From JBCBGF01 sp039193455 (GTDB taxonomy: Bacteria; Pseudomonadota; Alphaproteobacteria; Rhodobacterales; Rhodobacteraceae): a DNA stretch of 64,000 bases. Below the pieces are notes generated by a model. That model did no database searches and was not told the origin of the DNA. It was given only the letters and a program-made list of their open reading frames with translations. Shown piece by piece: positions 51,171-59,483 of this stretch (position 1 is the first letter of the stretch; the number at the start of each line of letters is the position of its first letter). Location of the stretch: NCBI GenBank assembly GCA_039193455.1, contig JBCCWO010000002.1, positions 186,001 through 250,000 on the forward strand. The letters run 5' to 3'. The position numbers were made by a program, and so were the translations under genes.

Positions 51171-51929
51171 ATGCCCGAATTTGCCTTGGAAATCTGGCTT
51201 TTCTCGATCCTGTTCGCGATTTTAGCCGGCTTTATCAAGGGTCTGGTGGGCTTTGCCATGCCCATGGTGCTGATCTCGGGTCTGGCGACGGTGATGCCGC
51301 CCGACATTGCGCTGGCTGCGCTGATCCTGCCGACGCTGGCGACGAATCTGTGGCAGGCGCTGCGGACCGGGCTGGGCGATGCGATTGATGCGGTGCGCGA
51401 TCACTGGCGTTATTTGCTGATTGTCTGGGTCTTTATCGCGATGAGCGCGCAGCTGATCTATGTGCTGCCGCAGCCGGTGCTGTTTCTGATCCTGGGCCTG
51501 CCGGTGACCCTGTTTTCGCTGGCGATGCTGATGGGCTGGCAGCTGCGGTTTCCGCCCGAGGCGCGGCGGCGCGTCGAGTTCATTGTGGCCTCGATCGCGG
51601 GGTTCATCGGCGGGTTGAGCGGGGTCTGGGGGCCGCCGACGGTGGCCTATATGACGGCACTTGAGGTGCCCAAGTTTCAAAGCGTGCGGGTGCAGGGCAC
51701 CGTTTATGGCAGCGGGGCGATCGTTCTGGCGCTGGCGCACCTGAATTCGGGTGTGCTGACCCTGGGGACGGCACAGGTGTCAGCGCTGTTGCTGCCACCG
51801 GCGTTGATCGGGCTCTGGGTCGGGTTTCAGGTGCAGGACCGGCTGGATCAGGCGGCGTTTCGCAAGGCCACGCTGATTGTGTTGATCGTGGCCGGGCTGA
51901 ACCTGGTGCGCCGCGCGATCTTTGGCTGA
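51171..51929 (+). CDS. TSUP/TauE-SafE family sulfite/anion permease-like protein
   Basis: A 252-residue inner-membrane protein with seven or eight membrane segments and the TauE/SafE pattern: FAILAGFIKGLVGFAMPMVLISGLA near the start and GFIGGLSGVWGPPTVAYM in the second half. This family exports or imports sulfite, sulfoacetate and other anions. The ATG at 51171 begins MPEFALEIW; the frame extends further but without membrane character. It is divergent from mcd across 175 bases. The substrate is unknown. Confidence 0.9.
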   Translation: MPEFALEIWLFSILFAILAGFIKGLVGFAMPMVLISGLATVMPPDIALAALILPTLATNLWQALRTGLGDAIDAVRDHWRYLLIVWVFIAMSAQLIYVLPQPVLFLILGLPVTLFSLAMLMGWQLRFPPEARRRVEFIVASIAGFIGGLSGVWGPPTVAYMTALEVPKFQSVRVQGTVYGSGAIVLALAHLNSGVLTLGTAQVSALLLPPALIGLWVGFQVQDRLDQAAFRKATLIVLIVAGLNLVRRAIFG

Positions 51930-51998
51930 GCGCGGGTCTTGTACCGCAGGGGCGGATCGCTATCTTGCGCGCTGCAGGCCGACACACAGGATTTTCCC

Positions 51999-52181
51999 AT
52001 GCCCATCGAGCCCCCCGAAACCGAGATTGTAAGCACATGGCGCGTTGCCTGTGATGGCGGGGAGGGCGCGCTGGGCCACCCGCGCGTCTGGTTGCAGATC
52101 CCGGAGGACACGGGCTGGGTTGAGTGCGGGTACTGCGATAAGAAATACATTCACGAGAGCTTTGCCGAAACCGAAGGCTAG
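51999..52181 (+). CDS. Small zinc-finger protein (zf-CHCC, NDUFS6-like)
   Basis: A 60-residue protein with the zf-CHCC pattern: RVACDGGEGALGHPRVWLQIPEDTGWVECGYCDKKYIH, with Cys, His and CxxC as zinc ligands. This motif is shared with NDUFS6, an accessory subunit of complex I, and occurs in alphaproteobacteria as a stand-alone protein. A complex I link is plausible but not shown by context. The ATG at 51999 is chosen because the CHCC motif starts 17 codons later. Confidence 0.9.
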   Translation: MPIEPPETEIVSTWRVACDGGEGALGHPRVWLQIPEDTGWVECGYCDKKYIHESFAETEG

Positions 52182-52204
52182 GCCTGGCACTGGGAGGGGA
52201 TCTG

Positions 52205-52891
52205 ATGACACAACCCGCAGCGCTGATCGTTGGCGTCGGGCCCGGGCTGTCGGCCTCGGTCGCGCGTGTTTTGGCAGACGAAGGCTATCACGTGCATCTG
52301 GTGGCGCGGACGCCGGAGAAGCTCGCGCCCTTGCGGGACGAGATTGGCGGGACCGCGCATGGGGCCGACGTCACCGATGCTGCGGCGATTGCCGGCATCG
52401 TTGATGGTATCGAGGGGCGGCTGGAGGTGGCGGTGTGCAACCCTTCGGCCCGGGTGCGTGGACCGCTGGTCGAGCTTGACCCCGGTGCGGTGGCAACCGC
52501 GGTGCAGGTCACGGCGCTTGGTTCTTTCGTGGTGGGGCAGGCGGCGGCGCGCCGCATGCTGGCGCAGGACGGTCCGGTGAAGGGCACGATCCTGTTTACG
52601 GGCGCCTCGGCGGGTGAGAAGGGGTTTGCGCAATCGGCGTCCTTTGCGATGGGCAAATTTGCGCAGCGCGGTTTGGCGCAATCGATGAGCCGCGAGCTGC
52701 ATCCGCAGGGCATCCATGTGGTCTGGGTCAATATCGATGGCGGGATCCGCGCGCCGGGGCGCGAGGCGCCGGGCGAAGACGCCCTGCTGAACCCTGACGC
52801 CATTGCCCAAAGCTATCTGGCGCTGATCCGGCAAGACCGCTCGGCCTGGTCGCACGAACTGGCCCTGCGGCCCTGGGTTGAGCGTTTCTGA
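52205..52891 (+). CDS. Short-chain dehydrogenase/reductase family protein with Phe at the catalytic Tyr position
   Basis: A 228-residue SDR. The cofactor motif is ALIVGVGPGLSASVARVLADEGY, a GxGxG variant; the YxxxK position reads FAMGK, with Phe147 and Lys151, so the catalytic Tyr is absent. SMSRELHPQGIHVVWVNIDGGI follows. Related SDRs with FxxxK exist and may bind rather than reduce. It follows the zinc-finger gene by 23 bases and precedes a DUF2798 gene by 2 bases, so the three may be co-transcribed. Confidence 0.87.
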   Translation: MTQPAALIVGVGPGLSASVARVLADEGYHVHLVARTPEKLAPLRDEIGGTAHGADVTDAAAIAGIVDGIEGRLEVAVCNPSARVRGPLVELDPGAVATAVQVTALGSFVVGQAAARRMLAQDGPVKGTILFTGASAGEKGFAQSASFAMGKFAQRGLAQSMSRELHPQGIHVVWVNIDGGIRAPGREAPGEDALLNPDAIAQSYLALIRQDRSAWSHELALRPWVERF

Positions 52892-52893
52892 CG

Positions 52894-53118
52894 ATGCCCA
52901 AATGGCTTGCGCCTTATCTGATCGCGTTGCTGCTGTCCGGTGTGATGTCGTGCATCGTCTCGGGCATTGCGACCTGGCGGGCGCTGGGGCTGATCGAGGG
53001 GTTCTTCGGGATGTGGATGGGCGCGTGGTCGGTCGCCTGGGCGGTGGCCTTTCCGACGCTTGTGCTGTTTCGACCGCTGGTGACCAGACTGGTGATGAAG
53101 CTGGTACGCGAGGGGTAG
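52894..53118 (+). CDS. DUF2798 small membrane protein
   Basis: A 74-residue protein with two membrane helices (LAPYLIALLLSGVMSCIVSGIATW and GMWMGAWSVAWAVAFPTLVLF) and a basic end (RPLVTRLVMKLVREG), which is the DUF2798 pattern. The function is unknown. It starts 2 bases after the SDR stop, so it is likely translationally coupled to it. It is convergent with the SH3 protein gene. Confidence 0.9.
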   Translation: MPKWLAPYLIALLLSGVMSCIVSGIATWRALGLIEGFFGMWMGAWSVAWAVAFPTLVLFRPLVTRLVMKLVREG

Positions 53119-53129
53119 GACCGGCTGCC

Positions 53130-53645
53130 CTAGTCGCGGATCTCTTCCGGTTTGACGCCCCAGAGCGTGGCCTTGGGCACCCAGCCGCGCTGGCCGCCCG
53201 CGCTGATCCGGCACCAGTCGAGCGTGCAGGCGCCGAGCCGTGCGATCACCCCGGCCTCGGCATGGGCGACGGTCGCTGCCGATGTCTCGGGCTTGGTTCT
53301 GAGCGGCAGCATGTCCTGATCGACGATAATGGTGCGGGTGCCCGACAGGAGCGAATAGTGCATCCAGCCCCCCGCCCCGTCGCGGTCGCGTACGCGGCGC
53401 CAGTGGCCGTATTCGCCGACGATCTCAAGCGGCATATTGCGCTTGGTAAAGACCCAGTCGATCCGGTGCGACAGCGACGGGCCGCGGCGGACATTGCCTT
53501 CGGCGGCCTTGAGCGACACGTAGCGCGGCATCGGCAGATTGGTGACCTGGCCGCGGTCCTGGGCCACGGCACCCCCCGCCAGCGCGAACGCCAAAAGCAG
53601 AGCCAGCCCAAACGGGCGCCACCGTGCGCGTGTGTTTCCTGACAT
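53130..53645 (-). CDS. Secreted bacterial SH3-domain protein
   Basis: A 171-residue periplasmic protein with signal peptide (cleavage near AGGAVAQ, residue 29) followed by two SH3b-like segments: RYVSLKAAEGNVRRGPSLSHRIDWVFTKRNMPLEIVGEYGHWRRVRD, and LPLRTKPETSAATVAHAEAGVIARLGACTLDWCRISAGGQRGWVPKATLWG. The Asn-Val-Arg-x-Gly-Pro and WCRI-GWV patterns are standard for this family, thought to bind cell-wall or peptide ligands. ATG at 53645 gives the signal peptide; the longer frame is rejected. It is divergent from the hydroxyacid dehydrogenase gene. Confidence 0.9.
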   Translation of the reverse strand: MSGNTRARWRPFGLALLLAFALAGGAVAQDRGQVTNLPMPRYVSLKAAEGNVRRGPSLSHRIDWVFTKRNMPLEIVGEYGHWRRVRDRDGAGGWMHYSLLSGTRTIIVDQDMLPLRTKPETSAATVAHAEAGVIARLGACTLDWCRISAGGQRGWVPKATLWGVKPEEIRD

Positions 53646-53766
53646 TATCTGCCTGTCCGCCGACGTGTTTTTGTTTGTCTGCTCGATTGCGCGGGTTGTG
53701 TCCGCATGACTTCCTTGCCACTTTGCCACCCGGAGCGGCAATAGAAAAGATGGAGTTCCCCCATCC

Positions 53767-54753
53767 ATGGTGTCCCAGCGTTTGCGTGTTGTCGTGACAC
53801 GACGCCTGCCCGAAATCGTCGAAACCCGGATGACCGAGCTGTTCGATGTCGCGTTGCGTGACCACGACGAACCGCTGAGCCGGTCCGCGCTGGCCGAGGC
53901 GGTGCGCACCGCCGATGTGCTGGTGCCGACGCTGACCGATACGATTGACGCAAGCCTTCTGGCGCAGGCGGGGGACCGGCTGAAGCTGATCGCGAATTAC
54001 GGGGCCGGGGTAGACCATATCGATGTGCAGACCGCGCGGCAGCGGGGCATCCATGTGTCGAACACGCCGGGTGTGGTGACCGATGACACCGCGGATATGA
54101 CCATGGCGCTGATCCTTGCGGTGACGCGGCGGATCCCCGAGGGGCTGGCGGTCATGCAGTCGGGCGACTGGGCCGGATGGGCGCCGACGGCCTATCTGGG
54201 CGGGCGCACGGGCGGCAAGCGGCTGGGCATTCTGGGGATGGGCCGGATCGGTCAGGCGATTGCCCGGCGCGCAACGGCCTTTGGCATGCAGGTGCATTAC
54301 CACAACCGCCGCCGCCTGCGCCCCGAGATCGAGGCAGAGTACGAGGCGACCTATTGGGAAAGCCTCGACCAGATGGTGAGCCGGGTGGACGTGCTGTCGA
54401 TCAACTGCCCGCACACGCCGTCGACCTATCACCTGATGAACGCGCGGCGGCTGAAGCTGATGAAACCCACGGCGGTGATCGTGAACACCTCGCGCGGTGA
54501 GGTGATCGACGAAAACGCGCTGACCCGGATGCTGCGGGCGGGCGAGATTGCGGGCGCGGGACTGGATGTGTTCGAGCAGCGCCACGACATCAACCCGCGG
54601 CTGCGCGAGTTGCCCAATGTGGTCCTGCTGCCGCATATGGGATCGGCCACGCGCGAGGGGCGGATCGAGATGGGCGAGAAGGTGATCATTAACATCAAGA
54701 CCTTCGATGATGGTCACCGCCCGCCCGATCTGGTGGTGCCTGCGATGCTGTAG
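53767..54753 (+). CDS. D-2-hydroxyacid dehydrogenase (glyoxylate/hydroxypyruvate reductase-like)
   Basis: A 328-residue NAD(P)-dependent dehydrogenase. The Rossmann motif is GILGMGRIGQAIARRA (NADP-type Arg/Asn follows: HYHNRRRL). Catalytic Arg is in VNTSRGEVIDENAL, Glu in GLDVFEQRHDIN, and His in VVLLPHMGSATREGR. YGAGVDHIDVQTARQRGI is typical of the D-isomer family. A glyoxylate or hydroxypyruvate reductase is the likely role. It starts 93 bases before the dimethylglycine-dehydrogenase-like gene and could share a pathway with it. Confidence 0.93.
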   Translation: MVSQRLRVVVTRRLPEIVETRMTELFDVALRDHDEPLSRSALAEAVRTADVLVPTLTDTIDASLLAQAGDRLKLIANYGAGVDHIDVQTARQRGIHVSNTPGVVTDDTADMTMALILAVTRRIPEGLAVMQSGDWAGWAPTAYLGGRTGGKRLGILGMGRIGQAIARRATAFGMQVHYHNRRRLRPEIEAEYEATYWESLDQMVSRVDVLSINCPHTPSTYHLMNARRLKLMKPTAVIVNTSRGEVIDENALTRMLRAGEIAGAGLDVFEQRHDINPRLRELPNVVLLPHMGSATREGRIEMGEKVIINIKTFDDGHRPPDLVVPAML

Positions 54754-54845
54754 CGTCGGTTTTGTACGAATTGCGTCGTCGCGACTTGTCCCGAATGATC
54801 TGATTTCGCCACATTGGGTGCGACCCGTTTCGGAGACCTGCATCC

Positions 54846-57347
54846 ATGAAAACCCATGTCAAAGCGCTTATCGTCGGCGGTGGCGCCGTTGGCACGTCGA
54901 TTGCCTATCACCTGGCCAAGGCCGGCTGGGACGACGTGATGCTGTTGGAGCGGGACGAGCTGACCAGCGGGTCGACCTGGCATGCGGCGGGGCTGCTGCC
55001 CTATTTCAACATGTCCTATGCGACGACTCACATCCACGACTACTCGATCAAGTACTACAAGACGCTGGAGGAAGAGACGGGGCTGAACCCGGGCTTCTAC
55101 GTGGTGGGCAACCTGCGGATGGCGCAGACGGATGCCCGGATGGACGAGTATATGCTCTATGCCTCCACCGCAGAGACCTGCGGTGTGCCCTATGAGTGGC
55201 TGACGCCTGCGCAGATCAAGGAGCGCTATCCGCTGGTCCGGACGGAGGATCTGAAGGGCGCGATCTACCACCCGACAGACGGCTACATAAACCCGGCAGA
55301 TGTGACCCAGGCGATGGCCAAGGGTGCCCGGCAGCGGGGCGTGACGATCGAGCGGAAGTGGCAGGTGGATGGATACACCTGGACGGGCGATCACTGGGAT
55401 GTGCTCTGCACCAAGATGGTCGAAAAGGGCGGCAACCTGGTGCCTTCGGATGAGCAGGTGACGGTGCATGCCGAACATGTGGTCACGGCCACCGGCAACC
55501 ATTCCCAGCGCACCGCGCAACTTTTGGGGATCAAGATCCCTGCGATCCCCGTCGAGCATCAGTATATCGTGACGGAACCTGATCCCGCCCTGCAGGAGTG
55601 GCGCAAGTCAAACCCCGAACATCCCGTTCTGCGCGATGCCGATGCCAAATGGTATGTGCGCGAAGAACGCGGCGGCTGGATCCTCGGGCCTTACGAGTAC
55701 GGTGCGCCCGCGCGGTTTGAATACGCGGTGCCCGAAAGCTTCCGGGCCGATCTCTTCCCCCTCGATCTGGAGCGGATCGAGGAAGAATACATGAGCATGA
55801 TCCACCGGATTCCGTCTTCCGAAACCGTGGGGCTGAAAGACGATTACAACGGCCCGATCTGCTACACGCCCGATGGCAATCCGCTGCTCGGCCCCGCACC
55901 GGGGCTGCGCAACATGTGGCTGGCCGAGGGATTCAGCTTCGGGATCACCGCCGCCGGGGGCACGGGGCACTACCTGGCGCAGCTCATGGTCGAGGGAGAG
56001 GCCGAGATCGATATGGGGAGCCTCGATCCCAAGCGCTACGGGTCGTGGATGACGACCGAATATGCGATGCGGAAGAATGAAGAGTGCTATAGCCACGTCT
56101 ACATCCTGCATCACCCCGATGAAGAGCGCGAAGCTTGCCGCCCCCTCCGCACGGCGCCCGCCTATGACCGGCAGAAGGCGCTGGGCGCGCAGTTCGGGCA
56201 GGTGAACGGCTGGGAACGGCCCAACTACTACGGGCCAACGGACGCGCCTGACAGTTTTGACCATGACGCGCGCAGTTTCCGGCGCGGCGGCTGGTGGCAA
56301 TATGCGGTGGACGAGGCGAAGGCGATCCGCGAGGGCGTGGGCCTGATTGACGCCACCGCATTTGCCAAGCACCGGCTGAGCGGGCCGGGGGCAACGGCGT
56401 TCCTCGATTGGTTCACCACCAACAAACTGCCGAAGGTCGGGCGCATCAACCTGACCTACGCCCTGTCAGATCATGGCACGACGCGGACGGAATACACCAT
56501 CGTGCGCGAGGGTGAGGATCGCTACTACCTTGTCTCGGCCGGCGGGCTGCATGCCTATGACGAGGACTACCTCTACAAGGCAATTGCCGACAAAGAAGAA
56601 GAGTTCGGCCGGATCAACGCGGAAGACGTGACCTCGCAATACGGCGTCTTCGCCATTGCGGGGCCGAAGTCGCGCGACGTGCTGGCCGAGCTGATCCGCG
56701 ATTCCGATCCGGCGACAGCGCTGGGCAACAAGCGGTTCCCGTGGCTGTCGATGCGCGAGATCGAGCTGGGGATGTGCCCGGTGATGGCGGTGCGGGTGGC
56801 CTATACCGGTGAGCTTGGATGGGAGCTGCACCATCCCATGGAGATGCAGAATTACCTGTGGGACCGGCTGATGGAGGCCGGAGAGGCGCACGGCATCAAG
56901 CCGGTGGGCGCCCGGGCGCAGAACTGGTTGCGGCAGGAGAAATCCTACCGCGCGTTCGGGACAGAGCTTGGGCGCGATGCCACGCCTCTGGAAGGCGGGC
57001 TCGACCGGTTTGTCGATCTGGGCAAAGAATTCCACGGCAAGGACCGGATGGTCGAGACAGGCGTGCGGTTCCAATGCGTGACCGTGCTGGTCGATGGGCC
57101 GGACGATGCCGACCCCTGGGGGCGCGAGGCGCTGTACGCCGGAGATACGCGCGTCGGGCGGCTGACCTCGGGCGGCTATTCCGTGCATTTCGGCCAGTCG
57201 ATCGGGATGGGCTATGTCGCGCCCGAGGCGGCGGCGCCCGGCACAGCGCTGGAGGTGAAGATGTTCGACCGCCTTTGGCCCGCCCGCGTGGTCGAAGACA
57301 GCCCCTATGACACATCGAACGCGCATATCCGGGTGGACGCCGATTAG
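54846..57347 (+). CDS. Dimethylglycine/sarcosine dehydrogenase-like flavoprotein (DAO plus GcvT domains)
   Basis: An 833-residue protein with two parts. The N-terminal DAO domain has GGGAVGTSIAYHLAKAG and SGSTWHAAGLLP with His46, the residue to which FAD is covalently attached in this family. The C-terminal half is a GcvT-like aminomethyltransferase fold (FRRGGWWQYAVDEAKAIREGVGLIDATAFAKHRLSGPGA and then VAYTGELGWELHHPMEMQNYLWDRLMEAG), which binds tetrahydrofolate. Members demethylate dimethylglycine or sarcosine. Substrate cannot be decided by sequence; DMSP demethylase DmdA is only the GcvT half and is not this. Nothing in the neighbourhood names the pathway. Confidence 0.9.
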   Translation: MKTHVKALIVGGGAVGTSIAYHLAKAGWDDVMLLERDELTSGSTWHAAGLLPYFNMSYATTHIHDYSIKYYKTLEEETGLNPGFYVVGNLRMAQTDARMDEYMLYASTAETCGVPYEWLTPAQIKERYPLVRTEDLKGAIYHPTDGYINPADVTQAMAKGARQRGVTIERKWQVDGYTWTGDHWDVLCTKMVEKGGNLVPSDEQVTVHAEHVVTATGNHSQRTAQLLGIKIPAIPVEHQYIVTEPDPALQEWRKSNPEHPVLRDADAKWYVREERGGWILGPYEYGAPARFEYAVPESFRADLFPLDLERIEEEYMSMIHRIPSSETVGLKDDYNGPICYTPDGNPLLGPAPGLRNMWLAEGFSFGITAAGGTGHYLAQLMVEGEAEIDMGSLDPKRYGSWMTTEYAMRKNEECYSHVYILHHPDEEREACRPLRTAPAYDRQKALGAQFGQVNGWERPNYYGPTDAPDSFDHDARSFRRGGWWQYAVDEAKAIREGVGLIDATAFAKHRLSGPGATAFLDWFTTNKLPKVGRINLTYALSDHGTTRTEYTIVREGEDRYYLVSAGGLHAYDEDYLYKAIADKEEEFGRINAEDVTSQYGVFAIAGPKSRDVLAELIRDSDPATALGNKRFPWLSMREIELGMCPVMAVRVAYTGELGWELHHPMEMQNYLWDRLMEAGEAHGIKPVGARAQNWLRQEKSYRAFGTELGRDATPLEGGLDRFVDLGKEFHGKDRMVETGVRFQCVTVLVDGPDDADPWGREALYAGDTRVGRLTSGGYSVHFGQSIGMGYVAPEAAAPGTALEVKMFDRLWPARVVEDSPYDTSNAHIRVDAD

Positions 57348-57690
57348 CCTTGACGCGATTTCGCCGCTTTCTTGAGGCGGCGGCAACACTGCGACGGTTG
57401 GTGAGAATTTGTTTCCCAACAATCCTTTGATTCGCCCGGCCACTGGTCACAGCGGCGGGATAGTTGCGGCAACAGTCCGGGTATTTTTGTTTTCAATTTT
57501 AGCAAAAGGGCGGTGCTCACGGCGGGGACGCATCATTGTAACACTCTGAAATATGAATGGGTTACGGCCTTGTTCATGCTGTTTTTTCCACCCAGGCGCC
57601 CCCCGCCAGTATGAGACCACCTGTTTACCCAAATCGTGCCACATTTAGCGCATTGGCTGCGCTTGGGGACAAGAACGGGACGATTGGTAC
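57348..57690. other. 343-base AT-richer intergenic region before the Hint gene
   Basis: No convincing gene lies here. The middle (57460-57600) is unusually A+T-rich for this genome. A 6-bp hairpin AGCGCA/TGCGCT (57647-57663) lies 28 bases before the Hint start and may be in its leader. A small stem GCCGC/GCGGC near 57366-57384 follows the flavoprotein gene but lacks a T-tract. Confidence 0.6.
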
Positions 57691-58329
57691 ATGAACGTGA
57701 TGACCAAGATTGGCGACCGGAGCGTCGCATCCGCACTCGCGCTGGGCCTGACCGGCTCGGCCTCGTTGCGGACCCCGTGCGGCGGACGGCGTGCGGAAAA
57801 CATCCGCAAGGGCGATCTGATCGTGACCCGTGACAATGGATTGCAGGCGGTGCGGCTGGTCTGGACGCGAACGGTCACCGAGGCCGAGATCGCGGCAGAC
57901 CCCGCGCTTGCGCCGATCCGGCTGAAGCCGCGGTCGATCGGCCCGATGATGCCGCAGCGCGACCTTCTGGTTGCGCCCGACCACAAGGTGCTGGTGCCGG
58001 GTTATCGTCTGGCGGACCTGCCGGATACCGACAGCTATCTGATCCCGGCCCGCGATGTGGCCGAGGCGAGCGATGAGGCCTTTTATGACCGCGCGCTGGG
58101 CGATGTGACCTATTACAACATCGTCTTCGACGCCCATCAGGTGTTCTGTGCGAACGGGTTGCCGGTGGAAAGCTATCTGCCGACCGAGCAGGCGATTGGC
58201 GCGCTCGACCCCGAGGTGCGGGCGGATGTCGAGGCGACGCTGAAGCGGAAAGCCGAAGATCTGGCGCCGCTCGCGGTTCAGAAATACGTGCTGCCCGAGG
58301 CCGAGCATTACCGCCCGGAATTCGTCTAA
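57691..58329 (+). CDS. Hint-domain (Hint_2-like) protein with altered Cys1
   Basis: A 212-residue protein of the Hedgehog/intein fold. The N-terminal block aligns to the family CFTPGTxIxTPxGxRxVExL as GLTGSASLRTPCGGRRAENI, so the catalytic Cys1 is Gly19. Further blocks are IRKGDLIVTRDNG, RDLLVAPDHKVLVPG with the conserved His, and NIVFDAHQVFCANGLPVESYLP. Without Cys1, self-cleavage is unlikely. Many related bacteria carry single Hint proteins, but I cannot say what this one does. It shares a CTAA stop overlap with the convergent oxidase gene. Confidence 0.85.
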   Translation: MNVMTKIGDRSVASALALGLTGSASLRTPCGGRRAENIRKGDLIVTRDNGLQAVRLVWTRTVTEAEIAADPALAPIRLKPRSIGPMMPQRDLLVAPDHKVLVPGYRLADLPDTDSYLIPARDVAEASDEAFYDRALGDVTYYNIVFDAHQVFCANGLPVESYLPTEQAIGALDPEVRADVEATLKRKAEDLAPLAVQKYVLPEAEHYRPEFV

Positions 58330-59402
58330 CCCAGACCGTCACGCTCCGGCGCCAACGCGTCCACGATCTGTGGCGCAAGCGCGGGTGTCTTTCCCAGGAT
58401 CAACTCTGCAGTAAGCGCGGCGGCGGCCGGCGCGATCTGGTATCCGTATCCCCCCTGTCCCGCGAGCCAGAAGAATGTCGGGTCCCCGGGATCGGGCCCG
58501 ATCACCGGTGTTCTGTCAGGGGCGAAGGTGCGCAGACCCGCCCAGTTTGACGTGACCCGTGTCACCGCTTCGGTGACGTGCTCTTGGTAGCGCGCAATCC
58601 CTTCGGCCAGCACGAGGTCGTCGGCATAGGCATCGTGGGGGTCGGTCGCGTCCTCTTCCGCCGGAGAGATCAGCCATGCGCCCGCATCGGGTTTGGCATA
58701 CCATTGCTCACCTGCGCCGAGGAGCATCGGCCATGTGCGCACGTCGTGGCCCCCCGGCGCCGGGGTTCGGGCGACGGAGCGGCGGTATGGGACGAGGCCC
58801 ACAGGTGTCCGGCCCGCCATCGCGGCGACCTGATCGGCCCAGGCGCCCGCGGCGTTGACAATGAGGTCCGCACTGAAGCTTTGCGCTTTGGTCGTGACAG
58901 TCCAGCCGGTGGGCGTGCGCGCAATCTCTGTGACCGGGGCGCCGGTGATGAGCTGCGCGCCCGCCGCCCGGGCCTGTCTCGCGAACTGTTGAAGCGCGGC
59001 GTCTGTGTCCACGTCCTGTGCTGCGTCGATATAGGCCGCGCGGGTGACGGTTGCGGGGTTCAGGATCGGCACGCGGGCACAGGCGGCCTTGACCGTCCAT
59101 TCGGGCAGCGCGTCTTCGGCGATATCCGCCTCGAACAGTTCCTCAGTCGCGGGCGTCGCCACGAGGAGAACCCCGCGCAGGGACAGCACGCCCATCTTGG
59201 CATGGACCGGCGCGGCCTGGGTGTTAAGGGCGCGGACGACCGCATTGCCATAGCCCGCCAGAAACATCGCGGCCGAGCGGCCCGACGCGTGATAGCCGAG
59301 CGCGGGTTCGGCTTCGACCAGCGTCACCGTGGCATGGGGCGCCAAAGCCGCCGCCGCCGAGACGCCCGAAATGCCGCCGCCAATGATCAGGATACGCATC
59401 AT
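58326..59402 (-). CDS. D-amino-acid-oxidase-family FAD-dependent oxidoreductase
   Basis: A 358-residue flavoprotein with GGGISGVSAAAALA for the FAD ADP part, YHASGRSAAMFLAGYGNAVVRALN, NAAGAWADQVAAMAG, and the C-terminal TPVIGPDPGDPTFFWLAGQGGYGYQIAPAAAALTAELI. The group includes glycine oxidase, D-arginine dehydrogenase and related enzymes that produce an imino acid. Substrate unknown. It is convergent with the Hint gene (4-base shared stops) and 81 bases from the BMP transporter gene, which ends upstream. Met1 (59402) and Met2 (59399) are both possible. Confidence 0.88.
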   Translation of the reverse strand: MMRILIIGGGISGVSAAAALAPHATVTLVEAEPALGYHASGRSAAMFLAGYGNAVVRALNTQAAPVHAKMGVLSLRGVLLVATPATEELFEADIAEDALPEWTVKAACARVPILNPATVTRAAYIDAAQDVDTDAALQQFARQARAAGAQLITGAPVTEIARTPTGWTVTTKAQSFSADLIVNAAGAWADQVAAMAGRTPVGLVPYRRSVARTPAPGGHDVRTWPMLLGAGEQWYAKPDAGAWLISPAEEDATDPHDAYADDLVLAEGIARYQEHVTEAVTRVTSNWAGLRTFAPDRTPVIGPDPGDPTFFWLAGQGGYGYQIAPAAAALTAELILGKTPALAPQIVDALAPERDGLG

Positions 59403-59433
59403 GGCGCGACCCCATCACAGCGCCCTGAAAATG

Positions 59434-59460
59434 AAAAGGCCCGGTCCAGTGAACCGGGCC
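59434..59460 (-). terminator. Intrinsic terminator after the BMP-binding protein gene
   Basis: On the minus strand, GGCCCGGT (59460-59453), loop TCACTGG, and ACCGGGCC (59445-59438) are followed by TTTT (59437-59434), then more T residues. It is placed 24 bases after the stop of the BMP gene and would end the four-gene nucleoside ABC transporter transcript. Confidence 0.85.
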
Positions 59461-59483
59461 CTCACAGTCGTCTGTCGACGGGA

